Shown in pieces: positions 48,620 to 61,987 of a stretch of 64,000 nt of DNA. This stretch comes from Neodontobutis hainanensis. Taxonomy: Eukaryota > Chordata > Actinopteri > Gobiiformes > Odontobutidae. The notes under the pieces were generated by a model, which was not told the origin of the DNA, ran no database searches, and saw only the letters and a list, made by a program, of their open reading frames with translations. The translations under genes and the position numbers were made by a program. The stretch lies in assembly GCA_024349245.1 (NCBI GenBank), contig JALDNG010000026.1:730501-794500 (forward strand), given 5' to 3'. Positions within the stretch are counted from its first letter, which is position 1. Every line of letters begins with the position of its first letter.

Positions 48620-48740
48620 TTTGGTCCCGCCCCTCTGTTTTACTATTGGCTGTAACAGACGTAAATGTGTTACTACTTGTAGCTGATTGGATAATATACA
48701 AAAATATTAAACGATATGCTCCATTGCAAAGTGATTGGAT
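48620..48740 (-). promoter_or_regulatory. cables2 promoter with three CCAAT boxes and an Sp1-like site
   Basis: Upstream of the minus-strand ATG there are three inverted CCAAT boxes (ATTGG on + at about 48645, 48686 and 48734), spaced 41 and 48 bases, and a TCCCGCCCC Sp1-type site near 48625. Spaced CCAAT arrays are typical of NF-Y-driven TATA-less promoters. Confidence 0.5.
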
Positions 48741-50811
48741 GAATGAAAATGAGGGCAGGTAACAAAGACCATTCTTATCCAAGTACGTATTATGGCAGCT
48801 GATTTAGTTTCTGTTTCTGCCAGCCAGTTGTTCGATTAGATTCAGTTGCTAACATTCATCTTAACATTTTATTCATCAAATCATTAGTCATTAATTAGAC
48901 TATTCACTCCAAAAGTTGGTTTTATTAAAACACACACACTTGTCAAACTGAATTTGTAATAGAAAAGTGTTACATTACATTTTCCCATTTTGCTGCAACA
49001 GCAAAGGTAAATACTTTAGATAAAAGTGTTAAAACATTGTCTCTTTTTATGTGGGATTTATTATTTTAATTTTATTTAACATGCAACTGGAGGATTATAA
49101 TGCTCTTTCAAAAGTGAGACTACATGTGTTAGGAGTATGTTTGCAGAAATCTGTACCACTTATGGCAATCATCTTCACAAAAGGCACTAACGCAGAACTT
49201 GTCCAGTAAACACATTGCTCTTTATTTTAGCAACAACATATTTAAATAGTCTTCACCTTGATGTGATAATATTCATCCTCTGAACAGCAACAGTCTGGTA
49301 TGACCAGTTTAAGGCTTTAGAATTCTAGCTTTGTGTTTGAAGTACAGCCCTACCCATCTCTTTGCTCCTGCCACAAAAACAAGCTGATTTCAAAGGTGTT
49401 AACATATTGTTATCTCAAACAGTTAGCACCACAATGAAGCCTCTCTGGCTTTATTTTACTGCAGTGGTAATGGTGCTTTGTAGGCCGCATATTTATTTTA
49501 TTTCAGTTAGATCTGCAAAAGAAAATGGTGTTATGATAAAACTTTCATTTCTCAGCAACACACAGATTTATATTTATTTTAATGCATATGGCAGGACTGC
49601 TTCCCCCACATACACCATACACATGCTGGTACGTGAGCCAACATATACACACTTGTTAAGAAATGTCCCCTTTGTGGCTCTTCTAAAAGAAAGGCCCGTG
49701 TGCCTGTATAATCAATAATACCAAACCTATTCTGATAAGAGTCTGAAGTTAATATTTTCTTTTTACATTATTCAGACAACAAACTACAGACATGGTACAA
49801 TTACAGACAGTGCTGTCCTTCTAAATCCTCCCTTTTAATTGTATTGTTTAATTTACATGGAAATGAATAAGTGCCCCTTTGCCTTCGTTGTGTGTGCACT
49901 GAAAATACAACTCTAAAAAGAATGCTTCTGGCAAATGAAAGCTGTGATTAAATTACTGTTCAATACATACACATTTTGAATGAAAAGTGCATCCTGATTG
50001 AGTAAAAATTATGGCGTGGCCCATAAAACCAAAGATTGCTTGTAAACACACACAAATCTCTTTCTATCCTAGTGTGACAAAACAGATATAGTACCACAGG
50101 AATGTTGGCTATCACACGGACGGCATGAAAATGTTCAAAGCCTTTTAACAAATTATCATAAAACTTTTTTTTTTTTTTTTACATTCAACTCAAAAGTAAT
50201 TTTTGAATTGCCCTTTCCCCTTTCCCATATGAAGCAGCATTAAAAAGACTTCTTCAGCATGAGTGAAGAGCTATCAGAAAAGACGAAGACCACTATTTGT
50301 GCTGCAGTTATTGTAGACAGCATTTTAGAAATACAGTAAGGTTCCCATCTTAACAGACTGTCTACTCTTATTCTCTTTTTTAGTTGTAGCTGCCATAAAT
50401 AGTCATGCATGTTGAAGGCTCTGTCATCACAAAACAAGATGTGCTCCTGCACCTTCACTGGTAGGGCTTTCTGCTTTCGATTGATAGTCGTGCAGCTCCT
50501 CTTCTCTGCCACATGTGCTCTTTCTCAGCTCCCCATAAAGCAGGCTTTGCTGCATCTAATTGTACACCACTCTGACCTGAGAAATTATACAGAAACCTAA
50601 AAACGCATCAACATCACATAATTTTTTTCTTCGTAGAAAAAAAAAAAAAAAAAAAAAAAAAGACACCTCACTGTTTGTATCTAGGACTCGGCCTGTACAG
50701 AGTTATCGCGTTGGCCTGGGCCTGAACAGACTTCTTTGTGAAAGTCTTCCTCCTGCCATTTTAGGACAGGGCATCGGGCATTGGCAGCGGAGTCACTAAA
50801 CCCTAAGATTT
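48741..50811 (-). other. Probable xkr7 3' UTR and spacer
   Basis: AT-rich non-coding DNA. Minus-strand AATAAA signals occur at about 49218-49213 and 49451-49446, so the xkr7 3' UTR may be about 1.4-1.6 kb. It includes a T-rich run at 50167-50180 and an A-run at 50637-50662 (on +). No other gene is recognised. Confidence 0.45.
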
Positions 50812-53800
50812 TCACACAGTGGTCTCATACTCCATCACCTCTTTTGGTGTGCCCAGACAACGGTATTGTATTTTTGGGGTGACTGGCGCAGCACTTTCAA
50901 GCACCAGAATGGTTTTTCGCAGACGACGATCAATGTAGTGAGCATCCCAGGCAGGGTATTTTTTCCTGGGCAAGTCTATTCGTATAACAGGCCCCTCTGT
51001 CCTGGGTGAAAGCTGTGGTGCAGGTGCCTGGGCTCCACGCAGCGGTCTTACCTGAAACACATCTCCATCAATGCCACACCCCTGCTCTCTGTCTGAAGTT
51101 TTAGTTCTCTGGAGGGTCCTTGGAGGGCTGCTCACCAAATCAGGAGGGTGACTAGAGGCTGGGGAGGCCAGTGCCTCCACTGGAACATCCTTCTCCACAA
51201 TATAGCCCCACCCCGACACTGGGCCATCAGGATGTAGCAGACAGTAATATACAAACATGAAAAAGGTGCCCAGGGCATAAGTGCTGGCCACCACACACAC
51301 CATAATAACAGCGTAGAAGTCTGACATAGGAGTGACCCGGTAAATGTACCAGGCAGTCGTGAGTGCCACATTCTCAACAAACACAGTCAAGCTGTAAATG
51401 AGGAGCCGGCAGCGAGTGTGGCCCTCTCTTACACTGAACCAGCAGAAGATATACACAATGCCCACCATCATGTTGTAGATGATCTCCTCCCACTTGGACA
51501 TGCAGAAGTCTGTTTCACCTTGAATTATCCAAAAGGTCATTATGCACCAGTGAGCCACAATAAAGATGCCAAAGTATAGCTGAAATACTGAGGCGAAAAG
51601 AGCAAAGGCCAGAGTGCGAGCACCGATGGTAAAGAGATGCCAGAGAATCTGAACCAGGACAGACTTGTAGGACATCGGGAGCTTATCATCACGACTGTCC
51701 CGAAGGACTTTTTGATATGAGGCAATCATCCATGCGAGGGAAATCAGGGAGGCGGACGCAGAGAGACCTGGGGAGAAGGTGGCAGGGGACAGATTGACCA
51801 AAAGCTATTAGACAGAAAGGAAACTGCTCTGGGGAGTGGTTTGTCTATTTAGCACATTGGGAACCCACATATGGTCTGATGTTTGAAGTGTGAAAGGATT
51901 CATCATCCTTTTGTTATGTAGATGTGTTATAGTGTGTGTGGGGATTGATCACTGTGGGACACTCACCCTGGAGAGGCAGCACCTGATTGGCATATATCAT
52001 GATGCTGAGTTGCAGCACAAGCTGTGGGGCGCTCTTCAGGAAGGATTCAAGCAGGCGGAGCATGCTGATATCAGCACTCTCAAACATCATGCACCAGTAG
52101 TAGTGACGGCGCTCTGGGTCTGCATGCCAGCGGCTCTGCACACCCAAATACAGGGCATGGACGTACCTGTGGGTAAGATACAGACAAAAAACAAGTGCAC
52201 AGCCATTTGAAGCATTCTTGAATTTAATTGTAATATATTTAGAGGGTTGTAAAACTATAACTATCAAACAAGACCCCTTGGGATTCAAAACTCATTATTC
52301 CAAGGTCTGGGAGTTGTCAGTACTTCTTGCCAAAAGGCTGGCTGCTTGCTCCTTATGGGATTTAGATTAGACTCAAACTGCTCTGTGGTTTTAATTTTAG
52401 TACAGCCATAGAAAGAGGAAAATGTCAAACTTGTCGCTGTAAATGCCTTGTTGTTTAGCTGAGCTTTGTTGCTATATATAGTCACACCATTTTTAATGAC
52501 CTTGTGTAACCAACACTACTATACACACACACACAATTACATGTGACATCAGTGCAGTGCATGTGTGCATTAAATTCACTGTATCCATGTGTTTAACAAA
52601 AGGGCTGGTGGTTTCCACAGAGAATGAATGTAGTACATGCATTAATTTCCTCTGGGTCCAGGAACCCTATGTCAACAAGCACTGTGAACCACAAGAGAAT
52701 TTGTGTAACCATTTTTATTCTTGTCCTTTTTGCACAAAAGGACCCTTGGGTGTACAGTGGCACAGGGAGAAAATTGTGCACTGATGCAGTAATAGGGGTC
52801 AAAGGCCTTGCCTTGAAGGAGGAGTTTGTTTATGCACACTGTGTAACAGTATCCTTATCCCATCTCATGTGCACTGACATTTAATTCTGGTAGCCAGCCC
52901 AAAATTGATCCCGGTTCACCTGACTAACAAAGTATCAGTGACGGATCATTCCTAAGTCAACAGCTGAAGGTAAAACACACAGCAGTAATCCTCTTAATAT
53001 GCAGACATGCTGGTCTGAAAGCAGCAACAATGAACACACCACATAACAGCTTTAATGGCATACCAGTAATTCTGTGCCTCCACAGCAACTGAATGTGCTC
53101 CTAAATTCATATGAGTCTCCATGAGGAAATAATCAATACATATGCTATATATGCCCGAATGTCTGTCTAAAGGTGCGGAACAAGAGACACCACTGAGACA
53201 CAGGCTCAGTGATTATGTTGTCAACTGATAAATCAAACCACTGTTTTAGTATAAAATAACTGTCTTCTTTCCATATTCATTAGGTACAAGTTGTCTTGGA
53301 AAGCCCTGAGCCTCCTCCCATAACTGTTCACTTAAATGCCTGCTCCACGCTGGTTGTGGTTCAAGCTTGTCAAAACTAATCAACGCACTCCAGCTTGAGC
53401 AGTGCATCACGATCAGTGAGTGAGTATCTGACCTACAGACCAACTACCATCCATGTGAGAGTAATGCCAAAGTAAACTATCGTTGTTTTCACTGTCATAG
53501 TCTGACTCATCAATAACAGTTTTAGGGCTGCCAGAAATGCAAAAAGTGTCAAAACTGTTGGAGCAATGTAGAATGGCCCACAGGTGTACAGTGAAAACAC
53601 AGTTAACAGCCAAGGAGAGGCGTAGGCACACAACACTCTTAAAATGTAAAGCTCTTCATTTGATCTGCCTCAATAACCTGACATCCTCTCACCCAAACTC
53701 TGAAACGCAGACATGACAGTTTCCCTACAAAGGGCAATTGGTTTGGATGAGTTGACCGTTTCCCCAGGAGATTATTGACCTAAAAGCCCATCAGGGCAGA

Positions 53801-54589
53801 GGGATTGTGGGTGGAGTCTTAGTTCTCCACCAAGCCATAAGGGATAACGTTAAGCAACACAAAAGACGCTTTAGATTTAAGCAATCCTCCATGAATATCC
53901 GCCTTTTTTAACAAATTACCTTCACAGTAGAGATGCTGTGTTTGGGAATATGCCCAGAGACGTATACTGTAGGCTACATTATGAACGCAAAGGCAGATGC
54001 CTGACTCTGCTTTCCACCTCTATGAACACCTTATGGGTGTAGCGGCTTACCTCCAGACCTGTGCCAGCTGAAAGATGTGAATAATGCCCTGAAAGAGGCA
54101 CATGCACACTCTGCAGCAGCCCCGGGCTCCTCCCCCGGTGGTCGGCCTGGGCAACAGTCCGGCGGCGGCAGTGGTGTGGCCAGCGCCCCGTTCGCCGCTG
54201 TCCTTGGGGCTGGGGTCGCTTTCCTCCGCCCCAGACGCAGCGACCACGGCGGCAGCAGCCGTGCCACTCTCCACGGTTTCCGAGAAATCGTAGGCGAACC
54301 ATCGAAAGCTGAGCACCTGCACAACGAGGGACGGGACTATGACAAAGACCAGAGTCAGTGCAAAAAACCAGTAGTCCCTCCTAAGGTAGTAGTCCGCGGC
54401 CAGCCACAGGTCTGAGGCCCCGTCCGAGAAGAAGACCAAAAGGGCGCACAGCGTCCAGCAGCAGTCCGGCAGAGAGTACCGCTGCTCGGCGGGGATCTGC
54501 TGGGGAGGCCGAACGTCCGACCTGGGAGGGCACTCGGGTGGGTTTTCGTTTCGTAGAGAGACGGGTGCACCGTCAGATTTCGCGGCCAT
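50812..54589 (-). CDS. xkr7: XK-related protein 7
   Basis: A multi-pass plasma-membrane protein of the XKR family, some members of which scramble phospholipids after caspase cleavage; XKR7's own activity is not established. Three coding exons on minus (54051-54589, 51967-52166, 50812-51767) join in phase to 564 aa (human XKR7 579). The start MAAKSDGA and the end EVMEYETTV both match XKR7. Family blocks include DCCWTLCALLVFFSDGASDL, LESFLKSAPQLVLQLSIMI, SLAWMIASYQKVLRDSRDDK, FGIFIVAHWCIMTFWIIQGE and TEGPVIRIDLPRKKYPAWDA. Several hydrophobic segments of membrane-spanning length are visible. Exon 1 is GC-rich with an Ala-rich variable loop between the first membrane segments. The three-exon structure is that of XKR4/6/7. 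No breaks are seen. Confidence 0.96.
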
Positions 54590-56593
54590 GTTTGTTGTAG
54601 GGAAGAGAGTGAGTAAGAGATGGGAAAATGATGGAAAGGGGGAGGGAGGGGGGTCGTGTAGCCCGTCAGTCTGCAGCCTAGCCCTCGCCTGTGCTTAATG
54701 TGTGAGGAGAGGAAAGGAGAGGAGGGAGGAGGGCTGTGGAGGTGAGATGGCACTCAACGCCTCACATTAATCAGTCGTGATAAGCGCAAATGGAAAAGCG
54801 GCAAAAAAAAACCTTGCTTTTTCATTAGTAATTTTCAACCTAAAGTTCATATAACGGGCTTCTACAGACACATGAGCATTTGTAGAGCACAGGTAGCTCT
54901 AGCTAGGAAGGTAACACGTAACCTACGGAGGAAATGATGGTAGACATGAATGATGGAGGTGGTAAAAGGCGGCTGAAGTCAATGTGCTTGCAAATTAGGA
55001 CAAGAAGCATCTGCGCACATCTGAAATGCCGTTCGACAAATGTGAAAATATATCCAAGTCCACAGGCAAATTCATCAGCTGAGGTTTTGACAAAGCGTCA
55101 CTCCTTGTTTTAGGTCAAGGCAGATATGTACATGCCTTATGTCTTAAAGTTCAGCGTACCACTTCCGTGATGCACTTTAAATTACCCGTGTAGTTGTGCC
55201 ATTTAAATAAAACTGCAATATGTATATATTATATCAATATGCTTGTCAAATACAATATAATTCCTTCCGTCACTGACAGAGGACAACACAGTTAACCTTT
55301 AGTGTGTTAAACATTGCACAGAAAGACCAAAAAAAAATAAAATGAAAATGTACTAAAATTTAATCATTCATAAAAGTTGGAAAATCATTTTTGACAGGAT
55401 AACACAAGCAATATTAGAATTGGTTTAGTACAATATATTTTCAGCCTCAAAACAAAAATCAAACACCACTTCCCCCATCAGTCTATAAAATACTAAATTT
55501 GCCTTAGCTTTATTATGCAAAAATGGAAGTAGAATATATTATGGGAATATGGAAGGCTTGCAACTCTCAATATAAAACAAAGTCACTTAGGAAATATGTT
55601 ATCAATACACATCCTTATGAGCAGGAGTGCGTATCTCATGAATAAACAATGCATCTTTGTTGACAGTTAGTGCAGTAATGTATGACAAGGCCAACATTTC
55701 ACATGGTATCTTTTTTGTATTTTCACAATATGCCAAAAGGTTTGTTATTTTTAATAAAACACTTTAGTTTCCATATATGGATCTTATACCCATGGTCTCT
55801 CCTTTTTGTATGAATTATTCTCCCCCAAAAATAAAGAAACATTAGAGAACAAAGAAAAAACAGTTGTCACAAGGCTGCCATTACAAAAAATGAGCTGAAT
55901 TTCTTTGCCATTAAAAAAGCAGAGAAAATATGTGCCGTCTCCTGCCATCTAGCGAGTGGTATTTCGGTCAGCCTTTTTTCAAAAATGTTCTGGAGAGTAT
56001 ACACTGGCACAATCCACTGGGAAACAGTTCAACATGTTTCTGTAAAAAAGGAAAAACATTATTAAAACACAAGAAATATAGAGCAAAGTAACCTCATTTG
56101 ACAAACTAAGGTAGCAATGCTCATTGTCACTTTATAAAAGAGCATTTATTAAATGTATGTCGATTGCAACATGATACAGAAAGAGTTTCATACAGTTATA
56201 TAGCACTAATTAGAAAAAAAAATAGCACTGCCAACAAAAAACGCACATGGTCCATTTAAAAAAGATACTCAAACAGTTCATGTAGTTACTGACTAAGCGA
56301 TTATAGCATATACAGTTGATAAGTATTTCGATCATTTAAAGAAAAGTCTGACACTTCCAATGTTGAACAGCAGGTGGAGCTGCATCATTCAAAGAAATGT
56401 AGCTTACAATTTTAGAAAAAAATGGGCCTTTGATTACCTTTTCAAATCAGTTTTGAAGCTGACGTTTTTATATTTGTTATATGTTTGGACCTGCTTTTAC
56501 ACGAGTGTTGATATTTGACATACTGAAAGTTTCAGATAAAATTAACAATTTTTATTTATTTTTTTTTACCTGTCCTAGGTCAGAGAGGGTACT
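54590..56593 (-). other. xkr7 upstream region and rap1a 3' UTR
   Basis: 54590-54780 is rich in purine on + (polypyrimidine on the coding strand) and is the likely 5' UTR and promoter zone of xkr7. The rest is AT-rich and is probably spacer plus the 3' UTR of the minus-strand rap1a gene. No gene is recognised. Confidence 0.45.
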
Positions 56594-58569
56594 TTAGAGC
56601 AGTGTGCAATTTGACTTCTTTTTCGTCTTCTTTTCCATTGGCGTTTTTCTGTTGATCTGTCGCACCAAGTCATAGAAAATCTACAACACATGAGTGGTGG
56701 TTGTGTTGTGAGAATAAAAATCTGTTCTGAAAATTATTAAAAGCTCACCTCATTATTACAATGATGTAGTCTTCCACAATAACTCACCTCATTAACGTTG
56801 ATCTTTGATTTAGCTGAAGTCTCTAAAAAGGCACAGTTGCTCCACTGACGGGCCAAATTCTGGCCTTGCTCTTTACCGACAACACGCTCATCCTCCAGGT
56901 CACACTTGTTTCCCACTAGGATCATGGGAACCTAAATGATTGCAAAAAAATATAAATAAGTCTGTTCTGTGCTGAAAACCTAGCATGTTAAAATCTTCTC
57001 TCGATTAAGAGAGTCTGTGGCAGTATCCAACAGCACTGACATTTGCAGCCCGTTACAAAGCTGCTGCCCCCCCTTAGCTCTGCCCTCTCTCCCACTGAGA
57101 TGTCTCTAATGAGGAAGACATGAGCCTGACAGGTTACCCTGGCAGATTCTAAAAAGATGCACCAAAGGTTAACACCGAGTTAACCCCCATCTAAAGCAGA
57201 CACTGTATTTGAATGGTTCTACATAATATGCATTTTTGCGACTTGACCATAATTCCTGGTAAACCAAAAGATAGTTAGAGAATTAATTTCCCAGCAGAAC
57301 CTGGAGTGTATCACTCACATCCTCTGTATCTTTTACTCGCAGGATCTGTTCCCGGAGGTCCTGAAGGTCATTAAATGTTGCCTGTGATGTAATGGAGTAC
57401 ACCAGGGCAAAGCCTTGGCCATTCTTCATGTACAGGTCCCTCATTGCTGTGAACTGTTCCTATAGAGCCAAAACACGAGGAAAAAGATCTTAATTCAGTT
57501 TTCATTTAAATCTCAAACTTCCATTTGAAAAAAATAAATAAATAAAAACTCCAAATAATTTGACTTACTGTTCCAGCCGTGTCCAAGATTTCAAGCATAC
57601 ATTGCTGCCCATCTACCTCCACTTGCTGACAGAATAAACATAAACACAATAAATAAAAAAAAAAAAAAAAGCTAGAAATGTACTTACTAGCAACTTGAAT
57701 ACTATACTTGCAAAAACTAAAATTAGTTTCAGAAAGTATAAAATGTACCTTTCTATAGGAGTCTTCTATTGTGGGGTCATATTTCTCCACAAAAATGCCT
57801 TGCACAAACTGCACTGTCTAAAATATAAAAAAGCTGAATGTTAATAATAAGAATAATAATAAAAAATTGCTGACACAAATCAAAAACTGTCAAATCCAGC
57901 AGATATCAGTGTGTGCTCTTCTGGGGCATTACGTGTGTCCTTCCACATAAAAACAGGCCTTCACTGTCTTGTACTTGCTTTGTTGTACACAAGGTTTTTT
58001 GATTTGTAATATGACAAAGCAATGTTAATGTGAACCAACTGCATTAGCAACACAACTTTAATCTAAAATAAATTATTACATCTATTACTACTTTATTATT
58101 TTCTTTTTGAAATTAGTATTTTCCCATGATTTAATTTTTGGTAGAACTCATCATAAAACTTATCATAAAATCTAAAACCCGTCTGGTTTATTGAGATGAT
58201 ATGGAAGCTCAATTTATGAAATGATAATTTTACATTATTTGACAGGCCATGCTTTGAAAATGGTACTATGTGGCTTTACAGGTTACAGTTTTCACACAGT
58301 GTACAACAATGTCTGATCTATTCCTCCATATGTCAACAGTTCAAAAGTTGTGGCTCTTGGAACTTTTAAAATGATCTAAAACTAAAATAATACCAACTTC
58401 AAAAAATAAAAATCAGTTGATTCCACAGGGAATGACCCAAGTTACTAAAATACTAACAGTCATACTGCTTACTATTACTAGATCAAAAGCCATTTACTAT
58501 TACATGGCTTACCAGTGCAGATTTTCCCACACCTCCAGATCCCAACACCACTAACTTGTATTCACGCAT
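56594..58569 (-). CDS. rap1a: Ras-related small GTPase RAP1A type
   Basis: Rap1 switches between GDP and GTP at membranes and controls integrin adhesion and cell junctions. Six coding exons on minus (58513-58569, 57749-57817, 57569-57625, 57319-57459, 56788-56931, 56594-56680) give exactly 184 aa, the RAP1 length. It starts [19 protein letters not shown] (P-loop), has the effector loop [17 protein letters not shown] with the Rap-specific Thr61, NKCD, and ETSAKSK. The tail [20 protein letters not shown] combines a polybasic stretch with a CAAX box ending in Leu, which predicts geranylgeranylation. KDTEDV and the EKK-rich tail favour RAP1A over RAP1B. Which fish duplicate this is cannot be told. 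Confidence 0.93.
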
Positions 58570-58689
58570 GGTGGGCAACGTCACTGGACAGCACAAGAAA
58601 CTATCAAAACAAGCACAGAAAAATTATACATTATAGTAAATTAATTTAAAAAATATTCATACAGTGCTGCTTGTAGACTCATCATATCT

Positions 58690-58830
58690 AAATATACAAC
58701 TTGCATTCATTCTCTTCACAGAAAGGCCAGAGTTGGCAGAGGATGTTCGAGTTGGCCAGGGTTTGAACTCACGACCTTCTTGCTGTGAGGCAGGAGCGCT
58801 AAGCCATGTGAACCTCCTACAACCTACATC
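58690..58830 (-). mobile_element. Fragment of a tRNA-derived SINE-like repeat in the rap1a 5' intron
   Basis: Read on minus it has TTAGCGCTCCTGCCTCACAG, then CAAGAAGGTCGTGAGTTCAA, the latter like a tRNA T-arm/B box, followed by CTTTCTGTG. This order is common in fish SINE-like repeats. It is a fragment and its ends are approximate. Confidence 0.55.
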
Positions 58831-61470
58831 TAAATCTAAAATGTTTCACACCTTTAACAAACAGGAAGGACAAACCTGGACATTATTACGTTTAAGAAAA
58901 AACATGAAGTGAAAGCTTTAAATGTTAATGTGAAATGCAAAAGCACCCTCTGATGTACAAATCAAAAAGAATGCATAGCAATATCTTTTTTTAAAAACAC
59001 GTCTTCCTCATTAAACTAGGTCTATAAGACTTGTCAGATCTTGAATCAAACAAGAAGTGCTCTGTCACACTCGACTTCCATTTGCAAGTCTAACTACAAT
59101 GTATGAAGCACCACCAGAAACCCACAGACACTCCACAAAAGAGCTATTGTACTGACTTTTGTCTTTTCAGTTGTTTCATACAAACTGATCAGAGGAGCAT
59201 TTATGACCACCACACTTTGTAACATGCAAGCATATTGATAATACACTGGAATTAATGGAAAATTGAATGGATTCATCAAAAAAAAAAAAAAAAAAAAAGG
59301 GAGGTGAGATTCCATCCATTTGGGCTGGACAATACATTGTAAATGTGTAAATGTCACTATACAATTTATCACTATGTCACAACAAACAAACTGAACCACA
59401 ATAATATGCTATTTCCTATTTAAGACATTCACACTTTGCATGTCAAAGCCATTTATCAAAGTGGTGCAACCAAATGTAAAACAGAGGGACCAGTGAAACC
59501 AGTGGAAAGTGGAAGTGGAAGTCCTGAGATGGCATCTTTATACATTTGAATACAATTAAGCTTTAACTAGTCCAAGAGGACATTTAAATTATGCTAGTGA
59601 TCTCTTTATCAAAATATTCAACAGTTATTGCAAATAGCATGTATCCCTAATACTGAGCAGCCTACAACCCTATTTTTTTTTTTTAAATCTTTTTCAAAGA
59701 AGGCATCTGGATGTAGATTTGAAGGTAAAAAGTTTTGTCCCTCATCCATGGAACTTTGCCACTAGACAATGATGCCTTCTTTAAAACATTTTATTGATAT
59801 GTCCTGGATGACCGAGAACTTCCACAGATTAAGAATTTTTGTTTTATAAATGGGCCAACAAAACATTTGCCTTTAATTGGAACTGGCAACCTTTACCAGT
59901 CCTACTCAAATATTTTGTGAGTTTGTAAATTAAGAACATCTAAAAGCAAACTTGCTTATTTAAAAAAAAAATAAAAAAAAAATAGCTAAAGAGAACAAGC
60001 TGAAATTGGGCTAAAACAAAAATAATAGTCACCTAGTGTGTACACGGCTGCTGCAGATAACTCCCTCTACATCTGGGGAGGGTGGAGCCCGCAGATCCTA
60101 CACTATTCCAGCAGACAGGTGTGAGGCCAATGAGCTGCCCCAAAATGTTGAAGAAAAATACACGTGATCAATAAGAACACTTCAGCATTTACAATACACA
60201 AAAATAGAACTCATTTCGCTTACCACAGTTGGGGAAAAAAAAACTCTTGCAAAGTGTTTGAACAAAAGCAAGAGGCTAGAATTATTATCATCATCACTTA
60301 ATGTAAATAAGTTTTAGCAACCATTTGCTTTTACAAGTGCCTCCGCTGTGGGAGTCTGGAAGCAAACTGTCACCTGTTACATAACAAAACTTTATTGGTG
60401 CAATTTGTTGCTAGTAAAACCAATAAAGTATAGTGAAACTCAAACACTTAATCTAATGTTAGTTACGTTTTTGTGAAGTGAGACAAGTAATAGGGTGATG
60501 TGTCAATATCCGACAAAGCCAGAAGGGGGCAAAATGATCTTTTAACTTTTAAGCGAGAGGGATAACGATTTACAATCTATGAAATTATATTTGGGTTTCA
60601 CAGTGTGTAACTAGGATTTACATAGAAACAATGCAAAATATTTACACATGCCCACTTCAAGAAACATTTATTTTGGCCCAACTTGTAGCGTTGTTAAGTG
60701 GACTTCGAAAGGAAGGGTGTGGCTATTAGTTTCCAAATGCAGTAGTTGACCAATACCACTGTGTTTAAAGAAACACTCATACTCGACAATGTTGGAGGTG
60801 AGAGAGATTTGCGTTTCTTTAAATTAAAGACGTATTTTTCTTCATATAATACTAGTTAGCTTAATTACGACTGTCCCAAGTATTTAGCACATACTGTTAG
60901 CAAGTGGGAAGTGCTAAAAGGGCTGTGCGTCCGGGTGCCTAGAAGTAAGCCCCAAACCCTTCTTACGTGGTTTAAATAGTTTAAATTAAGTTAATGTTGT
61001 TAAATACACAAGGGGCAAGTTGATGTCCCACGGTGTTAGCCGGGGATCACTCTGTAACTAGCATTAACGCTAAAGTTAGCCAGTTAGCTTTTATCAAACT
61101 CAAACATCCGCAGCGTTACATGTTATTTAAAGCAATTCAAGGCGGTAACAATGGTTGCTGTTCTAGTCATGTATATATAGTACCACTGAAAACGGCAAGC
61201 GATGCACAACACGACTTTTTTAAAAACTTAAGAGAATTGCACATATTGTGTGCAACGAGTTATTAGCTGACGTTAGCTCCGAAAGTCCAGGCGTCCATAG
61301 TTAGCTTGTAACATGAAGTCTAAAATTATTCTGATACTGTAGCACCATAGATTATTTTTAATATATTAAATTAGACGTATGCTTAGAAAACAACCTTTGC
61401 CAGCTTGGGTGTACAAAGTGTCTAAATAGCTACTAAAGTGCTCATTTTAATCTGGGCAAAGCTTTTCAGA
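58831..61470 (-). other. rap1a 5' intron(s), no other gene
   Basis: The first coding exon begins after an acceptor at 58601-58602, 31 bases before the ATG, and the likely first exon is near 61.5 kb, so this stretch is intronic. It is AT-rich with an 18-20-base A run near 59279-59298. A GC-richer patch at 60040-60130 could hold an additional non-coding exon. Confidence 0.5.
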
Positions 61471-61600
61471 CACTTACCCTGTTGGTTCCGCTGTGTGTGC
61501 GCTGAGTCGCACTCAGGATGTAAGAGGGACAGCTGCTTTTGATTGGACCAGCATCAGCCTATCACGTCTGTCCGGGTCCAGGTATAACTCAACACATCCA
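61471..61600 (-). promoter_or_regulatory. rap1a promoter and 5' non-coding exon
   Basis: On minus, GCGGAACCAACAG is followed by GGTAAGTGTC, a good donor at about 61478, preceded by a GC-rich stretch. A CCAAT box (GGTCCAATC on minus, about 61540) lies some 50-60 bases upstream. This is a plausible TATA-less housekeeping promoter for rap1a. Confidence 0.45.
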
Positions 61601-61745
61601 CATCAAACACACACTAGTCTTTTGTTTCATGGTTTTTGAAATTTTATTTTGAGCTACTAATTAACTCATAGACATTCCCATCAAAACAATTCAATTAGAA
61701 GGACAGGTGTAGTGTTGATTTCCTTTTCTTTAAATCCACAAATCC

Positions 61746-61748
<3 letters not shown>

Positions 61749-61833
<85 letters not shown>

Positions 61834-61858
61834 TGTGTGTGTGTGTGTGTGTGTGTGT
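61749..61858 (+). repeat. (GT)n microsatellite with a (GTGC)n interruption
   Basis: About 110 bases of GT dinucleotides, interrupted by GCGTGCGTGCGTGC near 61815-61833. The alternating Cys-Val frame across it is an artefact. Confidence 0.97.
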
Positions 61859-61987
61859 TTGATTTAGTTGAATTAATCCTTGTGTCTTTTACTTTGAGTC
61901 CTGATGAGGAGTGGAAGGTGTGGCTGAGTGCCGGCCTGGATTAAAATGAGACCATTAAAAGGTAGCGATTTAGGTTTAGATCTTTTT

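Noticed and set aside
54077..54415. 112-codon plus-strand frame opposite xkr7 exon 1
   Set aside because: GC-rich antisense shadow of the coding exon, rich in Ala/Gly/Ser without a domain.
61747..61944. Frame of alternating Cys and Val
   Set aside because: Produced by the (GT)n microsatellite; no start, domain or splice support.
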